NCBI RefSeq assembly: GCF_019097595.1
Contig: NC_080734.1
Span: 19,054,892-19,118,891, forward strand
Direction: 5' to 3'
DNA length: 64,000 nt
Source of the DNA: Hemibagrus wyckioides
Taxonomy: Eukaryota; Chordata; Actinopteri; Siluriformes; Bagridae
Shown: piece after piece, positions 54,888-64,000 of the stretch
How positions within the stretch are numbered: position 1 is the first letter of the stretch
Layout: each line of letters opens with the position of its first letter
Notes under the pieces: model-generated
The model's input: only the letters and a program-made list of their open reading frames with translations
Told to the model about the DNA's origin: nothing
Database searches by the model: none
Translations under genes and position numbers: made by a program

Positions 54888-57502
54888 CCTACCTACCTAC
54901 CTACCTACCTACCTATCTGTGTCCATACACCAGAGAGGAGAAGTGGACATTTCATAATTGTCCCTTCTTTCATATAAATTCAGATTTAAACAATGAAAAC
55001 ATCTGACTGCAGGCCGATATCCACATCAACCTCATATTCTTATCTACTAATCTTTAAAATGAGTGAACTATAGCACTTTGCTCTACCCACTTAACTGTTC
55101 CACTCTACCACCCCACACCGCTCCACTAAACTGCTCCGCTATACCCAATAATGCTCTTCACTCTACCATCCCGCTTTTACACCCTTCAGTGCTCTGCATT
55201 ACCACCTACACTTCTCCATTCTACCACCCCTCAGTGCTCAGCTCTACCTACTAAACCGCTCAGCTCTACCACCCCTCATCGCTCAGCTCTACCACCCCTC
55301 AGCGCTCAGCTCTACCACCCCTCAGCGCTCAGCTCTACCACCCCTCAGCGCTCAGCTCTACCACCCCTCAGCGCTCAGCTCTACCACCCCTCACCGCTCA
55401 GCTCTACCACCCCTCACCGCTCAGCTCTACCACCCCTCACCGCTCAGCTCTACCACCCCTCACCGCTCAGCTCTACCACCCCTCATCGCTCAGCTCTACC
55501 ACCCCCCATCGCTCAGCTCTACCACCCCTCATCGCTCAGCTCTACCACCCCTCACCGCTCAGCTCTACCACCCCTCACCGCTCAGCTCTACCACCCCTCA
55601 TCGCTCAGCTCTACCACCCCTCACCGCTCAGCTCTACCACCCCTCACCGCTCAGCTCTACCTACTAAACCGCTCAGCTCTACCACCCCTCATCGCTCAGC
55701 TCTACCACCCCTCATCGCTCAGCTCTACCTACTAAACCGCTCAGCTCTACCACCCCTCATCGCTCAGCTCTACCACCCCTCAGCGCTCAGCTCTACCACC
55801 CCTCAGCGCTCAGCTCTACCACCCCTCAGCGCTCAGCTCTACCACCCCTCAGCGCTCAGCTCTACCACCCCTCAGCGCTCAGCTCTACCACCCCTCAGCG
55901 CTCAGCTCTACCACCCCTCATTGCTCAGCTCTACCACCCCTCATCGCTCAGCTCTACCTACGAAACCGCTCAGCTCTACCACCCCTCATCGCTCAACTCT
56001 ACCACCCCTCATTGCTCAGCTCTACCACCCCTCATCGCTCAGCTCTACCTACGAAACCGCTCAGCTCTACCACCCCTCATCGCTCAGCTCTACCACCCCT
56101 CACCGCTCAGCTCTACCACCCCTCAGCGCTCAGCTCTACCACCCCTCAGCGCTCAGCTCTACCACCCCTCAGCGCTCAGCTCTACCACCCCTCATCGCTC
56201 AGCTCTACCACCCCTCATCGCTCAGCTCTACCTACGAAACCGCTCAGCTCTACCACCCCTCATCGCTCAACTCTACCACCCCTCAGCGCTCAGCTCTACC
56301 ACCCCTCACCGCTCAGCTCCACCACCCCTCATCGCTCAGCTCTACCTACTAAACCGCTCAGCTCTACCACCCCTCAGCGCTCAGCTCTACCACCCCTCAG
56401 CGCTCAGCTCTACCACCCCTCACCGCTCAGCTCTACCACCCCTCACCCCTTCTAATAGTAGAAAATACCAGATACCAGATTTTCATTTGCTAAGATGCCA
56501 TTAAATTCTCAGTGTCATTCTCCACTGATAATTCTGTTATTTCTGCCTCAGTTATTTACTCTTTTCTCCTCCAAAACTCATCCAAACCATTACCCATAAC
56601 AACCATCTGGTTTAAGGATATCAGTTATGATATACAAACTTTATCCTCTGATCAAATTTGGGAAACAATCACATCATCCTCAAAAAACCCCAATCATCAG
56701 ATGATCCACTGGAAATTACTTCATAGACTCTATTTGTCTCCTGTAAAACTCTTTTATATGCATGTGTTATCCTCCCCAAATTGCAATTTATGTCCACAGA
56801 GGGCACTTGGTACCTATTTACATTGTTTTTGGGAATGTTCTACACTTTCTCTCTTCTGGTCTCAGCTTGCTCATGATATATCTTTTTTAGTAGAAAAGGA
56901 TGTGGTTTTGACTCCAGACCTTTTTTTCTTAAATAACTTTTCTGACCTGGCTCTCTCTCCACAACAAAGATGCTTACTTTTAGCTGCTTTTACTGCTGCT
57001 AAGAAAATGTTAGTCAGTCGCTGGGCTCCTCCTCATTTAATGTCCAGACGTATATGGGGCCTATCTCTGCTTGACATTGTCTCTATGGAACTATCAACAG
57101 CTCGCATTCATGGAGCAAAGACAAAAACTCTGAAGATCTGGAGGGCTATTTTGGAAACTGTTAAATCCTTTGTTTCCTCTCTTTGATGTATAATTTTCTT
57201 TATATTTATGTATATATTATTATTATTTCTACTATTGTTCATTTATTTTTCTTTCTATTCTTTTTGTGATTAAGCATTATAGTTTGTACCTTTTTCCACT
57301 GCAATCTCTTACGCTTTCTTAGTACAGTTTGAGTCTTCCGGGAGGGTGGGGGTTATGGCTACAGACTAAATTGATGTGTTGTTTTTTGTGTTATACTGGA
57401 CTATTTTCCTTAATAAAACAATTGTTCACAAAAAATTCTCAGTGTCATCATCCCAGTTTCACTCGCACCACATAAAAAAATAATCACAGGCTGAATACAT
57501 AC

Positions 57503-57560
<58 letters not shown>

Positions 57561-57823
57561 TATATTGGAGTTTGGATGTTTGTGGGTGTGTTTGTGTTTC
57601 GTTGAGATGTCTGGCATTCTTGCACTATGAAATCAGACTCTGATGGCAAGGCTGACCTGCAGGGCCAGTTCTGTGCTCACATACCTTATACGCATTTTCA
57701 CCTTTCACCTGTATTACAAAACCTCCTCACACACAAAATATTACACACACACACACACACACGTATATATGTGTGTCTGTATATGCCATAATTTGTCAAA
57801 TAGGAATAGATTAAAAATGTGTC

Positions 57824-57869
<46 letters not shown>

Positions 57870-58644
57870 AGGCTCATGGGCGGACCGATCTCCTCTCCAT
57901 GAAGCTGCAAGCCAGGGACGCCTTCTGGCCTTGAAGACCCTGCTCTCACAGGTGTGTATACACACACACACACACACACATATTATTTAAATTACAGGTA
58001 AATTACAGGTTATACAGAGTCCACTTCCACAAATCACTAAGAACTTATTCTGACTCATCATCTTTATCCTATGACGAAATATTTCTATGCACAAGCTACA
58101 ACAGGTTCACCAAATGATTACACAAACATATTTCATATCAGTGTGTTACTGTTCTCCATCACAACACCAACTGAGGGAAAATCATCATCAGTCAAACAGT
58201 GTTCATTATTCTGTACACTTCCAGTGATCTGTAGGATCTGTACCAAGGTGCACTGAAGCTCCTCGGACACTTCATGCTGTATAACTGGCCTGTATTACTG
58301 ATACACCTGTATGTTTACGGTCAGTGAAATATCAGCTGTTTTCTATTCACAGGTGAAGCCTAGACAGGTGACATGATATCTAGTCTAACAGCATGACTTT
58401 TAGTAGTCTGTACAAAGAATTATTAAGCTATAAGTTTATTCAAATGAGTGTTTTGGTAGAAAAATATAAAAGAAAAATATTCTGTCGACATATTTACATT
58501 TGATGGCACTCTGAATATGAATCTGAAGCTGTTTTGTCGACGAAATCTGTGTTAATTGTGGCGGAAAGCAAATGGATGAAGAAAACTTTTACCTTTAATG
58601 AAGTTGAATTTATTTTCATCCAAAAGACTGGACGATATTCCCAT
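40763..58644 (-). CDS. niban1: Niban-1 (FAM129A) with giant proline-rich heptad-repeat C-terminus, complete
   Basis: Niban is a cytoplasmic PH-domain protein linked to ER stress, translation control and apoptosis. Coding exons (minus): 58644-58593, 52930-52800, 52649-52521, 52425-52311, 51278(or 51266)-51075, 50698-50583, 49438-49334, 48379-48217, 46793-46606, 46216-46082, 44430-44323, 44176-44069, 43900-43789 and 43698-40763. All phases agree; the product is about 1533 residues, versus about 928 in human. Exon 1 starts [12 protein letters not shown], matching the family N-terminus with a potentially myristoylated Gly2. A PH-like fold spans roughly residues 60-215 ([33 protein letters not shown]). 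Other signatures are [40 protein letters not shown] and [13 protein letters not shown]. Exon 14 carries PPVQASP-type heptads (about residues 763-1362) and an acidic tail. Intron 3 has a GC donor. NIBAN2 was considered; the C2-terminal core matches NIBAN1 better. Confidence 0.93.
41278..43075 (-). repeat. niban1: Coding 21-bp minisatellite (about 85 units) in NIBAN1 last exon
   Basis: A 21-bp unit (plus strand GGACTAGCCTGGACTGGTGG plus one base) repeats for 1.8 kb. It is translated on the minus strand as PPVQASP with variants [20 protein letters not shown] and PPAQASP. Shorter units differ by multiples of three bases, so frame is kept from the unique N-terminal part of the exon into the unique acidic C-terminus. 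Higher-order blocks of several units recur (for example around 41760-41960 and 42080-42280), suggesting unequal exchange. Confidence 0.95.
44659..46057 (-). mobile_element. Tc1-like transposon with about 200-bp terminal inverted repeats, degraded transposase
   Basis: Near-identical long inverted repeats (44659-44868 and 45850-46057, starting CAGTGAGGG) are flanked by TA (44657-44658; 46058-46059). The element is 1,399 bp and lies in NIBAN1 intron 10. The interior encodes a damaged transposase (separate entry). The long repeats with internal direct repeats resemble IR/DR-type fish Tc1 elements. Confidence 0.93.
44964..45687 (-). pseudogene. Broken Tc1-like transposase
   Basis: The reading frame begins [20 protein letters not shown] and is open to 45106. 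It then continues after a frameshift in another frame ([21 protein letters not shown]) to a stop at 44964. The first catalytic Asp appears replaced: the motif reads MWSNEIKIF where the family normally has SDE. The C-terminal catalytic block is largely deleted. The copy is non-functional by three independent lesions. Confidence 0.85.
47510..47900 (+). mobile_element. Decayed family B copy in NIBAN1 intron 8
   Basis: TA then CACCGATCAGCCATAACACC, followed by plus-strand sequence similar to other copies (AGACAGCAAGTG, GAGCATCTCCAAAT). No right terminal repeat can be recognised. Confidence 0.65.
49970..50315 (+). mobile_element. Retroposon 3'-tail repeat
   Basis: GTCCTGGAGAAACGTTGTTTCATTTCACTATCTACTG...TGAAATGACAATAAAGCTTCTTGAATTGAA is a fish dispersed non-LTR-type 3' tail. 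No coding part is present. It lies in NIBAN1 intron 6. Confidence 0.5.
51532..52060 (+). mobile_element. PIF/Harbinger element fragment with HARBI1-like N-terminus
   Basis: It begins GGGGCCTGTACTATAAAAGG, a Harbinger-type end. The plus strand from 51780 reads [34 protein letters not shown] and [16 protein letters not shown], typical of the N-terminal DNA-binding part of HARBI1-like nucleases. The frame then breaks near 51990 (FASG-like text follows in another frame). No catalytic DDE region remains. It lies in NIBAN1 intron 4. Confidence 0.8.
52733..52766 (+). repeat. (GA)n microsatellite in NIBAN1 intron 2
   Basis: GA run in plus sense (CT in gene sense), 34 bp downstream of the exon-2 donor. 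Confidence 0.9.
53905..54065. repeat. Short foldback MITE-like repeat
   Basis: CCAGGGGTGACTGATCTCAT...ATTCCAACC...CACACCTGAGT ... ATCAGGTGTGGCTCCTGGTC shows imperfect inverted symmetry typical of fish hAT-like MITEs. It lies in NIBAN1 intron 1. Confidence 0.45.
54245..54420. mobile_element. Degenerate Tc1-like end
   Basis: ACACCAATCAGCCTGAACATTAAAACCACTG is a diverged version of the family B end, followed by GTCAGTGGGTGCGATATATCAGACAGG as in the intact copies. The rest has decayed. Confidence 0.5.
54665..54915 (+). repeat. Compound tetranucleotide array (AACC)n-(CTAT)n-(CTAC)n
   Basis: AACCAACTAACTATCC-type units to about 54800, then CTGT/CTAT repeats (54825-54885) changing to CTAC (54886-54912). 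It begins at the end of a retroposon-like tail (AATTTCCCTAAAGGGATC at about 54655), the usual position of such arrays. Confidence 0.9.
55235..56450 (+). repeat. 23-bp minisatellite, about 50 units
   Basis: Unit CTCAGCTCTACCACCCCTCA plus TCG/CCG/GCG, with periodic variant units CTCAGCTCTACCTACTAAAC (or TACGAAAC) CG. It lies in NIBAN1 intron 1, ending about 50 bp before the LINE insertion. Open frames across it are artefacts of composition. Confidence 0.95.
56519..57432 (+). mobile_element. 5'-truncated L1/Tx1-type LINE insertion with 16-bp target-site duplication
   Basis: The insert is flanked by the perfect direct repeat AAATTCTCAGTGTCAT (56503-56518 and 57433-57448). The plus strand is open for the C-terminal end of a non-LTR reverse transcriptase ORF (to 57186), with [20 protein letters not shown], the zinc-binding C-x2-C...H-x3-C-type motif (CNLCPQ...HCFWEC) and [20 protein letters not shown] 3' UTR of about 245 bp follows, ending at the duplicate with AATAAAACA. 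The ORF has no stop before its natural end, so the insertion is probably young. It lies in NIBAN1 intron 1. Confidence 0.92.
57495..57556 (+). repeat. (AT)n microsatellite
   Basis: About 25 AT dinucleotides just downstream of the LINE's second target-site copy; a self-complementary tract. Confidence 0.9.
57820..57867 (+). repeat. (GT)n microsatellite
   Basis: GT run ending 4 bp before the acceptor of the ankyrin-like exon. Confidence 0.9.
57872..57951 (+). pseudogene. Isolated ankyrin-repeat exon resembling ASB5 exon 2
   Basis: An 80-bp exon with clean borders (polypyrimidine-poor GT tract then TATAG| and |GTGTGT) encodes [20 protein letters not shown] followed by KTLLSQ. This is the first ankyrin repeat of the ASB5/ASB9/ASB11 family (SOCS-box E3 adaptors), nearest by memory to ASB5. 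Phase matches that family (enters after one base, leaves in phase 0). No upstream exon and no following GYNVNAV-type exon was found on the plus strand to the window end. It lies inside NIBAN1 intron 1 on the opposite strand. It may be an orphan remnant, or an exon of a real gene whose other exons lie beyond 64 kb or were missed. Confidence 0.7.
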
Positions 58645-58894
58645 AGTGGCGTAGTTATTAGTTTTGAAGATGACCTGTCCTCAGGCTGGCTCACGTGAAG
58701 TTGCGTGTCTTTTCTCAGTCAAGTTTTAAAATATAATCAGGCGCATCTCAGCCCTCGACACCTCCTACTGCTGCCTTCACACACTGCGGGCTCCGTCTCA
58801 AATGGAGCACTAAGTGTACAGGTGATCTTGTAGGTACTCGGTTTAGGTTTCAGGAATTTCACTAGGGCCCTCTGTGATGGTAAATGCTGCAGCC

Positions 58895-58945
58895 TGGAGA
58901 TTGTGGGGCGGGGATACACCCGGTGGGCGGGGCGTCACGTGTTAA
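58895..58945 (-). promoter_or_regulatory. niban1: NIBAN1 promoter GC boxes and CACGTG element
   Basis: About 250-300 bp upstream of the NIBAN1 start codon are GTGGGGCGGGGAT (58903-58915) and GGGCGGGGCGTCACGTG (about 58925-58940). These are Sp1-type GC boxes overlapping a CRE/E-box-like TCACGTG. Position and composition fit a TATA-less promoter for the minus-strand gene. Confidence 0.45.
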
Positions 58946-58964
58946 CTTACCTTGCGGGTTATTT

Positions 58965-59345
58965 ATTTACCTATTTATTTTTTATTTAATTATTTTTATA
59001 ATTTGCTATATATAAATTATAAAAATAATTAAATTATAATTTTATATTTGCTTACTTGTTTTTTAAATGTATAATATTTATTTAAATATAAAAAATATAA
59101 AATCATTTTTTATTTATTTATTTTAATAAAACAAATAATATAAATAACTGCTCAGTGTGTTAGTGTTTATATTCCAAAACGTCATTTTGAACCAAAATCA
59201 CATCAAATATACATCAAAAAGTTTCCACTACAGAATCACAGTAAATCACCTTGAGGGTTGGTTATTTATTTATTTATTTATTTTTAAATGTATTTATTTA
59301 TGTATTTATTTATTTAAAAAAAATATTTATTTATTTTTTAATCAA
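58965..59345 (+). repeat. AT-rich ATTT repeats upstream of NIBAN1
   Basis: Interrupted (ATTT)n and A/T homopolymer-rich sequence with no gene. The following 59350-60200 is also AT-rich and featureless to me. Confidence 0.7.
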
Positions 59346-60204
59346 CACTACATGAACATTAATGCTGCCTAACACTTTTTCCTTAAACAAACTTCAGTTC
59401 CTTTAAAAACATTAAATGTTCTCAGTGCTGTTTTGTTTCTAATTTGTTTATGTATAATTCACAGTCATTTATAAAATATATCTTATATAAGGTATGTATG
59501 TGGTATTTATCTAATAATATAAATAACTGCACAGTGTATTAGTGTTTCTATCACAGAATCACAGTTTTCTGTTAATATAAGTTTCTAAATTCTTGCAAAA
59601 ATAATTTTCAGTCAATACAGTGATAAATGCAGAAGTGTGTGTGATGAGTAGAGGTGAAACCACACACTCCGGGGATTGATGACTCTGATTCAAGATCCTG
59701 GCTTCATGTTTCAGATCAGATGAATTCTCAGAATATTTTAAAACAAATTTGGATTGTTGTAAATGAAAATTTCAAATCAATTGATTTGGCTAATGACTGA
59801 ATTGTCAACATAAGTCCTGAAAAAATAAAAAAATACATTTATTTAGCTTAATATTTAAGACTTGAGGAATGTATAAATTCTCCCAGAAGTGTGACTGCAT
59901 AAATAAAAGTAGGGCTTTGACCTTGAGGAAATGATTGATTGACTCACTATTAGCTCTGTAGCAGCACCTGAGGCGTCATTTAACCGGTCTGATTTTAACC
60001 AGCCTTTTCTTGGAAACTAAAGATTAAATGTGCAGAAAGTTAGGGTCACGTGAAAGCTACTGAAGCGTTTATTTTAGACTATTATAATTATTCCTAGTAA
60101 TAGAGCCGGCGCTCCATATAAAGTCATGTGACCTGTGTGTTCTCTAGCAGTGTGGACTCTCTGGTATTCAGACAGTGCAAATGCACTACATACAGAATGA
60201 ATAG

Positions 60205-60400
60205 AATACATCTTGTGCTGATCCAGTGGTCTAGCCATTACAAATTTGGTCCTTCATCAAACCCTTGTCCATTTTTCCTGCTTCCAACACATCAACTTTG
60301 ACGCCAAAAAGGTTCACCTGCTGCCTAATATATCCCACCCACTAACAGGTGCCATGATGAAGAGATACTCAGTCTTATTCACTTCACCTCTGATCAGTGT
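60205..60400 (-). mobile_element. Family B fragment in the NIBAN1 upstream region
   Basis: GATCCAGTGGTCTAGCCATT...CCTAATATATCCCACCCACTAACAGGTGCCATGATGA...CTGATCAGTGTA matches the right part of the 21009-21555 copy. Confidence 0.7.
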
Positions 60401-60859
60401 ATGTCCGTTATGTTGCCGAATTTGACACAGAACACAGTAAGTGTGTAAAGCGGATGCTGCTGAACATCCTGAAACAAGAAACAGGACTACTTAAACTACT
60501 TTAGATTAGACTACTTGCCTAGCAAGTGTGCCATTTGGGACAGGGCCACCACATAGTAGGGTAGTTATATTTTGAAGCTGTGATTTATATATATATATTA
60601 ATACTTCAGGATCTTTTAAGTGTGATGTCCAAACAGCAGCAAGGGGAAGTGTTGGAGTGGCAAATTAAAGATCTAATCCTATAGATATACAGTAATTTTT
60701 ATTGACCCTGCTTAATATAAACCATGAGTAGCCATGACTACAATCTTTTTTTCTTTCATCTCAGCCTCAAAGACAGGTTTGGGTTCAGATTTTTAAACAT
60801 GAGTACGTCATCATGGGTCAGTAAAAAGAGCAAACACAAAAAAGCAGCACATTGAGGCA

Positions 60860-61065
60860 GTAGAAGCGGTTAAGGCTTTGGGTTACTGATCAGCATCATC
60901 AGATCATCACCCTAGCATCTCCAAGCTGCCACTATTGAGCCCTTGAGCAAGACCTTTATCCCTCCCTGCTCCACTGAGCTGTATCACGACTGACCCTGTG
61001 CTCAGACCCCAACTTCATAACCAGCTGGGAGAATTGGAAAAAAGTATTTCACTGTATTAGCAGCA
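60860..61065 (+). repeat. SINE-like dispersed repeat, copy 5
   Basis: GTTAAGGCTTTGGGTTACTG, GCTGCCACTATTGAGCCCTT, CTGACCCTGTGCTCAGACCC and a TTTCACTGTATTAGC end. Confidence 0.7.
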
Positions 61066-61624
61066 ATTCAGAAGCATCCTGTTTGGACATTTTAACTTCT
61101 TTAAATCCTACACCACACACACATTATCATGTATATACATTTATAGGAACACACACACACACATATTCTTTCTTTTTCCTGGAGGGCCCTTTCAGTTGGT
61201 ATAAGAATGAAACCAAATTGCAGACTACAAAAAACAAAATGTCACAGGTTTTGATTTTATGGAATCTGGGGATCTGGTTTGGTGACATTTCTCCTGTAAT
61301 ACTAATACAAAGTTCTTCATGTTGTGTGTGTTTGGTGTTTGAGAGTGATCCTTAAAACAAGCAACATGCAGCACGATCTCTGTGGCATCCAGCCAAGGGG
61401 GTACGAGTAAAAGTTCCATCACAGCATGTTAATCAGGAGAATCTGGGTCACGTGACTTGTTTCAGGTTACCTGAGATGGTTTTATTCATATAAACTTCAA
61501 TAAATAATCAGAGGACATTTTAGAGATAGGAGGCTGGACTCCCAGGCAGACTACAGAGACGCTGGAGGGTTTATAAGCAAAGACTATTCACATTCGTCAT
61601 AAACAAAAGACACGAATCAAACTC

Positions 61625-62362
61625 TGTTCATATTTGATTGATTTAATATTGCACCACAGAAATAACAGACATCGTGTATAAAACAGCAGTTTAAGACAAT
61701 CCACAGGCACCGAAAAACAAAGCACATCAATTTAGTGTAAACTGAGAATGTAAAAAAAATGAATGGAATTTGGAAAACATAAAACTGTCATGGAAATAAA
61801 ATTTCACACATACAAAAGTTTTCATTTAGAAAAAGCAAAACAATAAACAGTGCACAGTCGTAAGCTGCCGGGCAGCTGGTCAGGAGACTGATAAAAAGCA
61901 TCACTACTTTTTTTTTATACAATTCAATAAATAATTCAATGTAAGACCTTAGCTAACGGTCAAATATTCTGACAAGCACACACACTTTGGGAAGTGTCTC
62001 AAACGCCTGAGTGTTTAAGTGTGTGTGAGATTCAGTGATGGATGGACTGTAGGTTCAGTGTGCAACTACACTAAACTTGAACTCTGTCATGCAATGAATC
62101 CTAAGAGCTGCAATGAAAAAATAAACAAGCTACGTGTTTAATACTTCATGCAATAAAAAGAAAAGGGCTCCTGAAATGTGGAGACATGTAGTATATAAAT
62201 GTAGAACAAACACACTGGAGCTCAACTACATCTGTACTACATACTGAATGCATTTCAAACAACTTCATCAAAGCAGCAAGTTTATACTGGGACAAATAAA
62301 TAATGCTATGAGTGTCGACTCTGCTTAATGAGAATATGATGACGATCTGTACTCGCCCTGCT
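61625..62362 (-). other. Probable 3' UTR of the unrecognised gene
   Basis: AT-rich sequence downstream (minus sense) of the terminal exon has no open frame of note. Minus-strand AATAAA/ATTAAA motifs occur, for example near 61643-61650 and 61796-61802. The UTR extent is inferred. Confidence 0.35.
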
Positions 62363-62474
62363 CTACCGTGACGTGGAGTAGCCGTAGTAATGCTGCTCGT
62401 CGGGACGGAAGCCGTAGGCTGTGGCAGGCCGCATGGATCCTCCTGGCCCCTGAGCGTATCTCTCTGAGACGGCG
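62363..62474 (-). CDS. Terminal coding exon of an unrecognised protein (partial)
   Basis: On the minus strand an acceptor (GTCGTTTCAG|) is followed by 36 codons and TAG. The peptide reads AVSERYAQGPGGSMRPATAY then GFRPDEQHYYGYSTSR. It is Tyr/Gly/Arg-rich with no recognised domain. Codon-like composition, the acceptor, and a following AT-rich UTR with several possible poly(A) motifs support a real last exon. I could not assign the family; a search of teleost proteomes with the C-terminal 36 residues would decide. Upstream exons should lie beyond 64 kb, or between 62.5 and 64 kb unrecognised. Confidence 0.6.
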
Positions 62475-62847
62475 CTGAAACGACAAGACGAGAGACACTC
62501 AGGTGAGTCAGAGGAACCTTCTACTACATTTTAATGAGGAAGAGTGTTTTCACGTCTAGTTCTTTAGAGAACTCAAAGCGGTTTCAGACTGTAAATGACC
62601 CCCGTGTAAAATAGACCCACAAACCGACCAGACCGAAACCATCTCCAGTTCATATGTGGATGATTTTGTGTGTCTGCTTTAGGTTCTGTCATGTCAGAAG
62701 GCTTGCCATTACACAGCTGCCATCTTCTGTCACTGGTTTAAATGAAACTTTTCACAGTGTTTGGTCTCAGACGAGATCACTGATATTTGTAGACAGGATT
62801 GCATTAAACATCAGCTATCTGAATATCACAGTGTGTCTTTCGGGGCA

Positions 62848-63030
62848 AGAGGTTAAGGATCTGGGTTGTTGATCGTAAGAGCAGGTTTCAAGCCAAGCTG
62901 CCACTATTAACCCTTACTGCTTCAGGGGCGCTGTAGCATGGCTGACCCTGAGATCTGACCCAAACTTCCATAGTTGTGATATGCGAAGAATGAATTTCAC
63001 TGTGCTGTAATCTATAAGGCTGCTTCTTCT
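62848..63030 (+). repeat. SINE-like dispersed repeat, copy 6
   Basis: GAGGTTAAGGATCTGGGTTG, CAAGCTGCCACTATTAACCC, CTTCAGGGGCGCTGTAGCAT and a GAATTTCACTGTGCTGTAAT end. It lies upstream (minus sense) of the unrecognised terminal exon. Confidence 0.7.
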
Positions 63031-63349
63031 TCTTATTATTATTTTGTTGGACAAAATTAAGGTTAGAGTTTACAGAACACCTCTGCAGCATTGTGTACAA
63101 GTAAATAAGATTCACCAGAAGTACATGAGTGCCCAGGAAAAAATGTGACCATTACCAACAGGTCTAAAGAGTTTGATGTGAACAAGGGTCTGAGGTTAAC
63201 ATCACTGTTATAGAGACCCAAAAAAGAAACTGCTCTCCTCAGAAAAGCTCTGAGGATCACATGCAGATGCTTCTTTTTAACCGGGTTTGTTTCAATCGAG
63301 TGTACTAAATGTGAAACCATCCTTAACATATGACTTACTATTAGTCGAG

Positions 63350-63560
63350 GTAATTCAGTTCAGTTTATTTGTATAGCGCCTTTTACAGTGGACATTGGCT
63401 TTACAAAAGAAGAGAAACAGAGAAAATTATTAAATTATTTTCCTCACCACGATGGTGGTGAGGAAAATCTCTCTGAGATGATATGAGGAAGAAACCTTGA
63501 GAGGAACCAGGCTCAGAAGGGAACCTCATCCTCATTTCAGTGACACTGGACAGGAAATAA
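63350..63560 (+). repeat. Dispersed fish repeat near window end
   Basis: CAGTTTATTTGTATAGCGCC TTTTACAGTGGACATTGG...GAGGAAGAAACCTTGAGAGG AACCAGGCTC. This combination recurs in fish genomes in my recollection; only one copy is in this window. Confidence 0.45.
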
Positions 63561-64000
63561 TGTAACTTTAACTAATTAATGTCCTTTCTACTGCTCAGGT
63601 CAGTTCACTTTAAAAGGTTCTGAGATCAATTTTACTGAAAGTCTTGACACATGGGCCAAAAATCCAGCGAACTCCTGCTCGAACCCCTGAAAAGGACCAA
63701 GTGTGAAAAAGAACACATATAATCCGTGTTACACTGCAACCAAATTGCTTCACCACTAGATGGCACTGTAGGACTGCTAAAAAACAAACAAAAAAAACAA
63801 GAAGAAGACAGAGGCACCAGGGTCTGTCCATGTTCCTCACAGAGCCAGGAAACAAGTCTGGGGCAAACAAAGCCAACCGAACTTCCAGCGAGAAAAATGG
63901 GAAAATAAATCAGACTGTGAAAATCTCTCCGTTACACCAAACACTGTACTGTTCCTGGACGTTACAGCACAGGTTACAAACAGCTACATCACAGTATTAT

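Noticed and set aside
55235..56450. CRISPR-like regular array
   Set aside because: Units are head-to-tail 23-mers without unique spacers and the genome is vertebrate.
55151..56455. Plus-strand frames of 143-194 codons rich in [14 protein letters not shown]
   Set aside because: Products of the 23-bp minisatellite. No unique flanks or homologues.
56512..57186. Functional gene encoding a 224-aa protein
   Set aside because: It is the 3' end of a LINE reverse transcriptase, inserted with a target-site duplication; the apparent start lies in the duplicated target.
58494..58694. 66-codon minus ORF beginning MSQPEDRSSSK
   Set aside because: The true NIBAN1 start is in another phase of the same stretch ([12 protein letters not shown] at 58644), which fits the family and joins exon 2 in phase.
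63063..63329. 88-codon minus ORF (HLHVILRAFLRRAVSFLGLY)
   Set aside because: Sequence looks like non-coding dispersed fish repeat; no domain, no splice support. It may overlap the upstream intron of the unrecognised gene.

Overview
The window is nuclear DNA from a ray-finned fish (teleost). The evidence is spliced vertebrate genes with GT-AG introns, plus a dense load of fish-type Tc1/mariner elements, a PIF/Harbinger fragment, non-LTR retrotransposon fragments, SINE-like repeats and many CT/GA, CA/GT, ATCT and ATTC microsatellites. A catfish (Siluriformes) would fit the repeat flavour, but the sequence does not prove it. There are no operons, no CRISPR arrays and no rRNA or tRNA genes that I can support.

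Layout. (1) 1-9.6 kb, + strand: the last eight coding exons and 3' UTR of palladin (PALLD). (2) 9.6-13.5 kb: intergenic nest of decayed Tc1-like copies. (3) 13.5-18.6 kb, - strand: complete CBR4, a mitochondrial 3-oxoacyl-ACP reductase subunit of 237 aa in five coding exons, with an intact Tc1 transposon in its long intron. (4) 19.1-29.2 kb, + strand: complete TRMT1L, a 16-exon, 682-aa TRM1-like tRNA dimethylguanosine methyltransferase with two C2H2 fingers, arranged head-to-head with CBR4. (5) 31.7-34.6 kb, + strand: complete SRD5A3, polyprenol reductase, 310 aa, five exons. (6) 37.2-38.5 kb, - strand: complete C12orf57 / protein C10, 122 aa, three coding exons. (7) 40.5-58.9 kb, - strand: complete NIBAN1, 14 coding exons, about 1.53k aa. 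Its last exon carries about 1.8 kb of a 21-bp minisatellite translated as a proline-rich heptad repeat. (8) Inside NIBAN1 intron 1 on the opposite strand: a 5'-truncated LINE with target-site duplication, a 1.2-kb 23-bp minisatellite, and one clean ankyrin-repeat exon resembling ASB5. (9) 61.6-62.5 kb, - strand: the terminal coding exon and 3' UTR of a gene I do not recognise.

The genes do not form one pathway. Their order is informative: PALLD-CBR4 (human 4q32) is joined to TRMT1L and NIBAN1 (human 1q25), with SRD5A3 (human 4q12) and C12orf57 (human 12p13) between. This suggests teleost rearrangement or post-duplication fractionation; the human positions are from memory. I found no novel multi-gene system. 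The most unusual signals are the heptad-repeat expansion in NIBAN1, two GC-AG introns deduced from reading phase, the orphan ankyrin exon, a large foldback repeat, and well-preserved transposon copies. All exon boundaries were assigned by eye from homology, reading phase and splice consensus.
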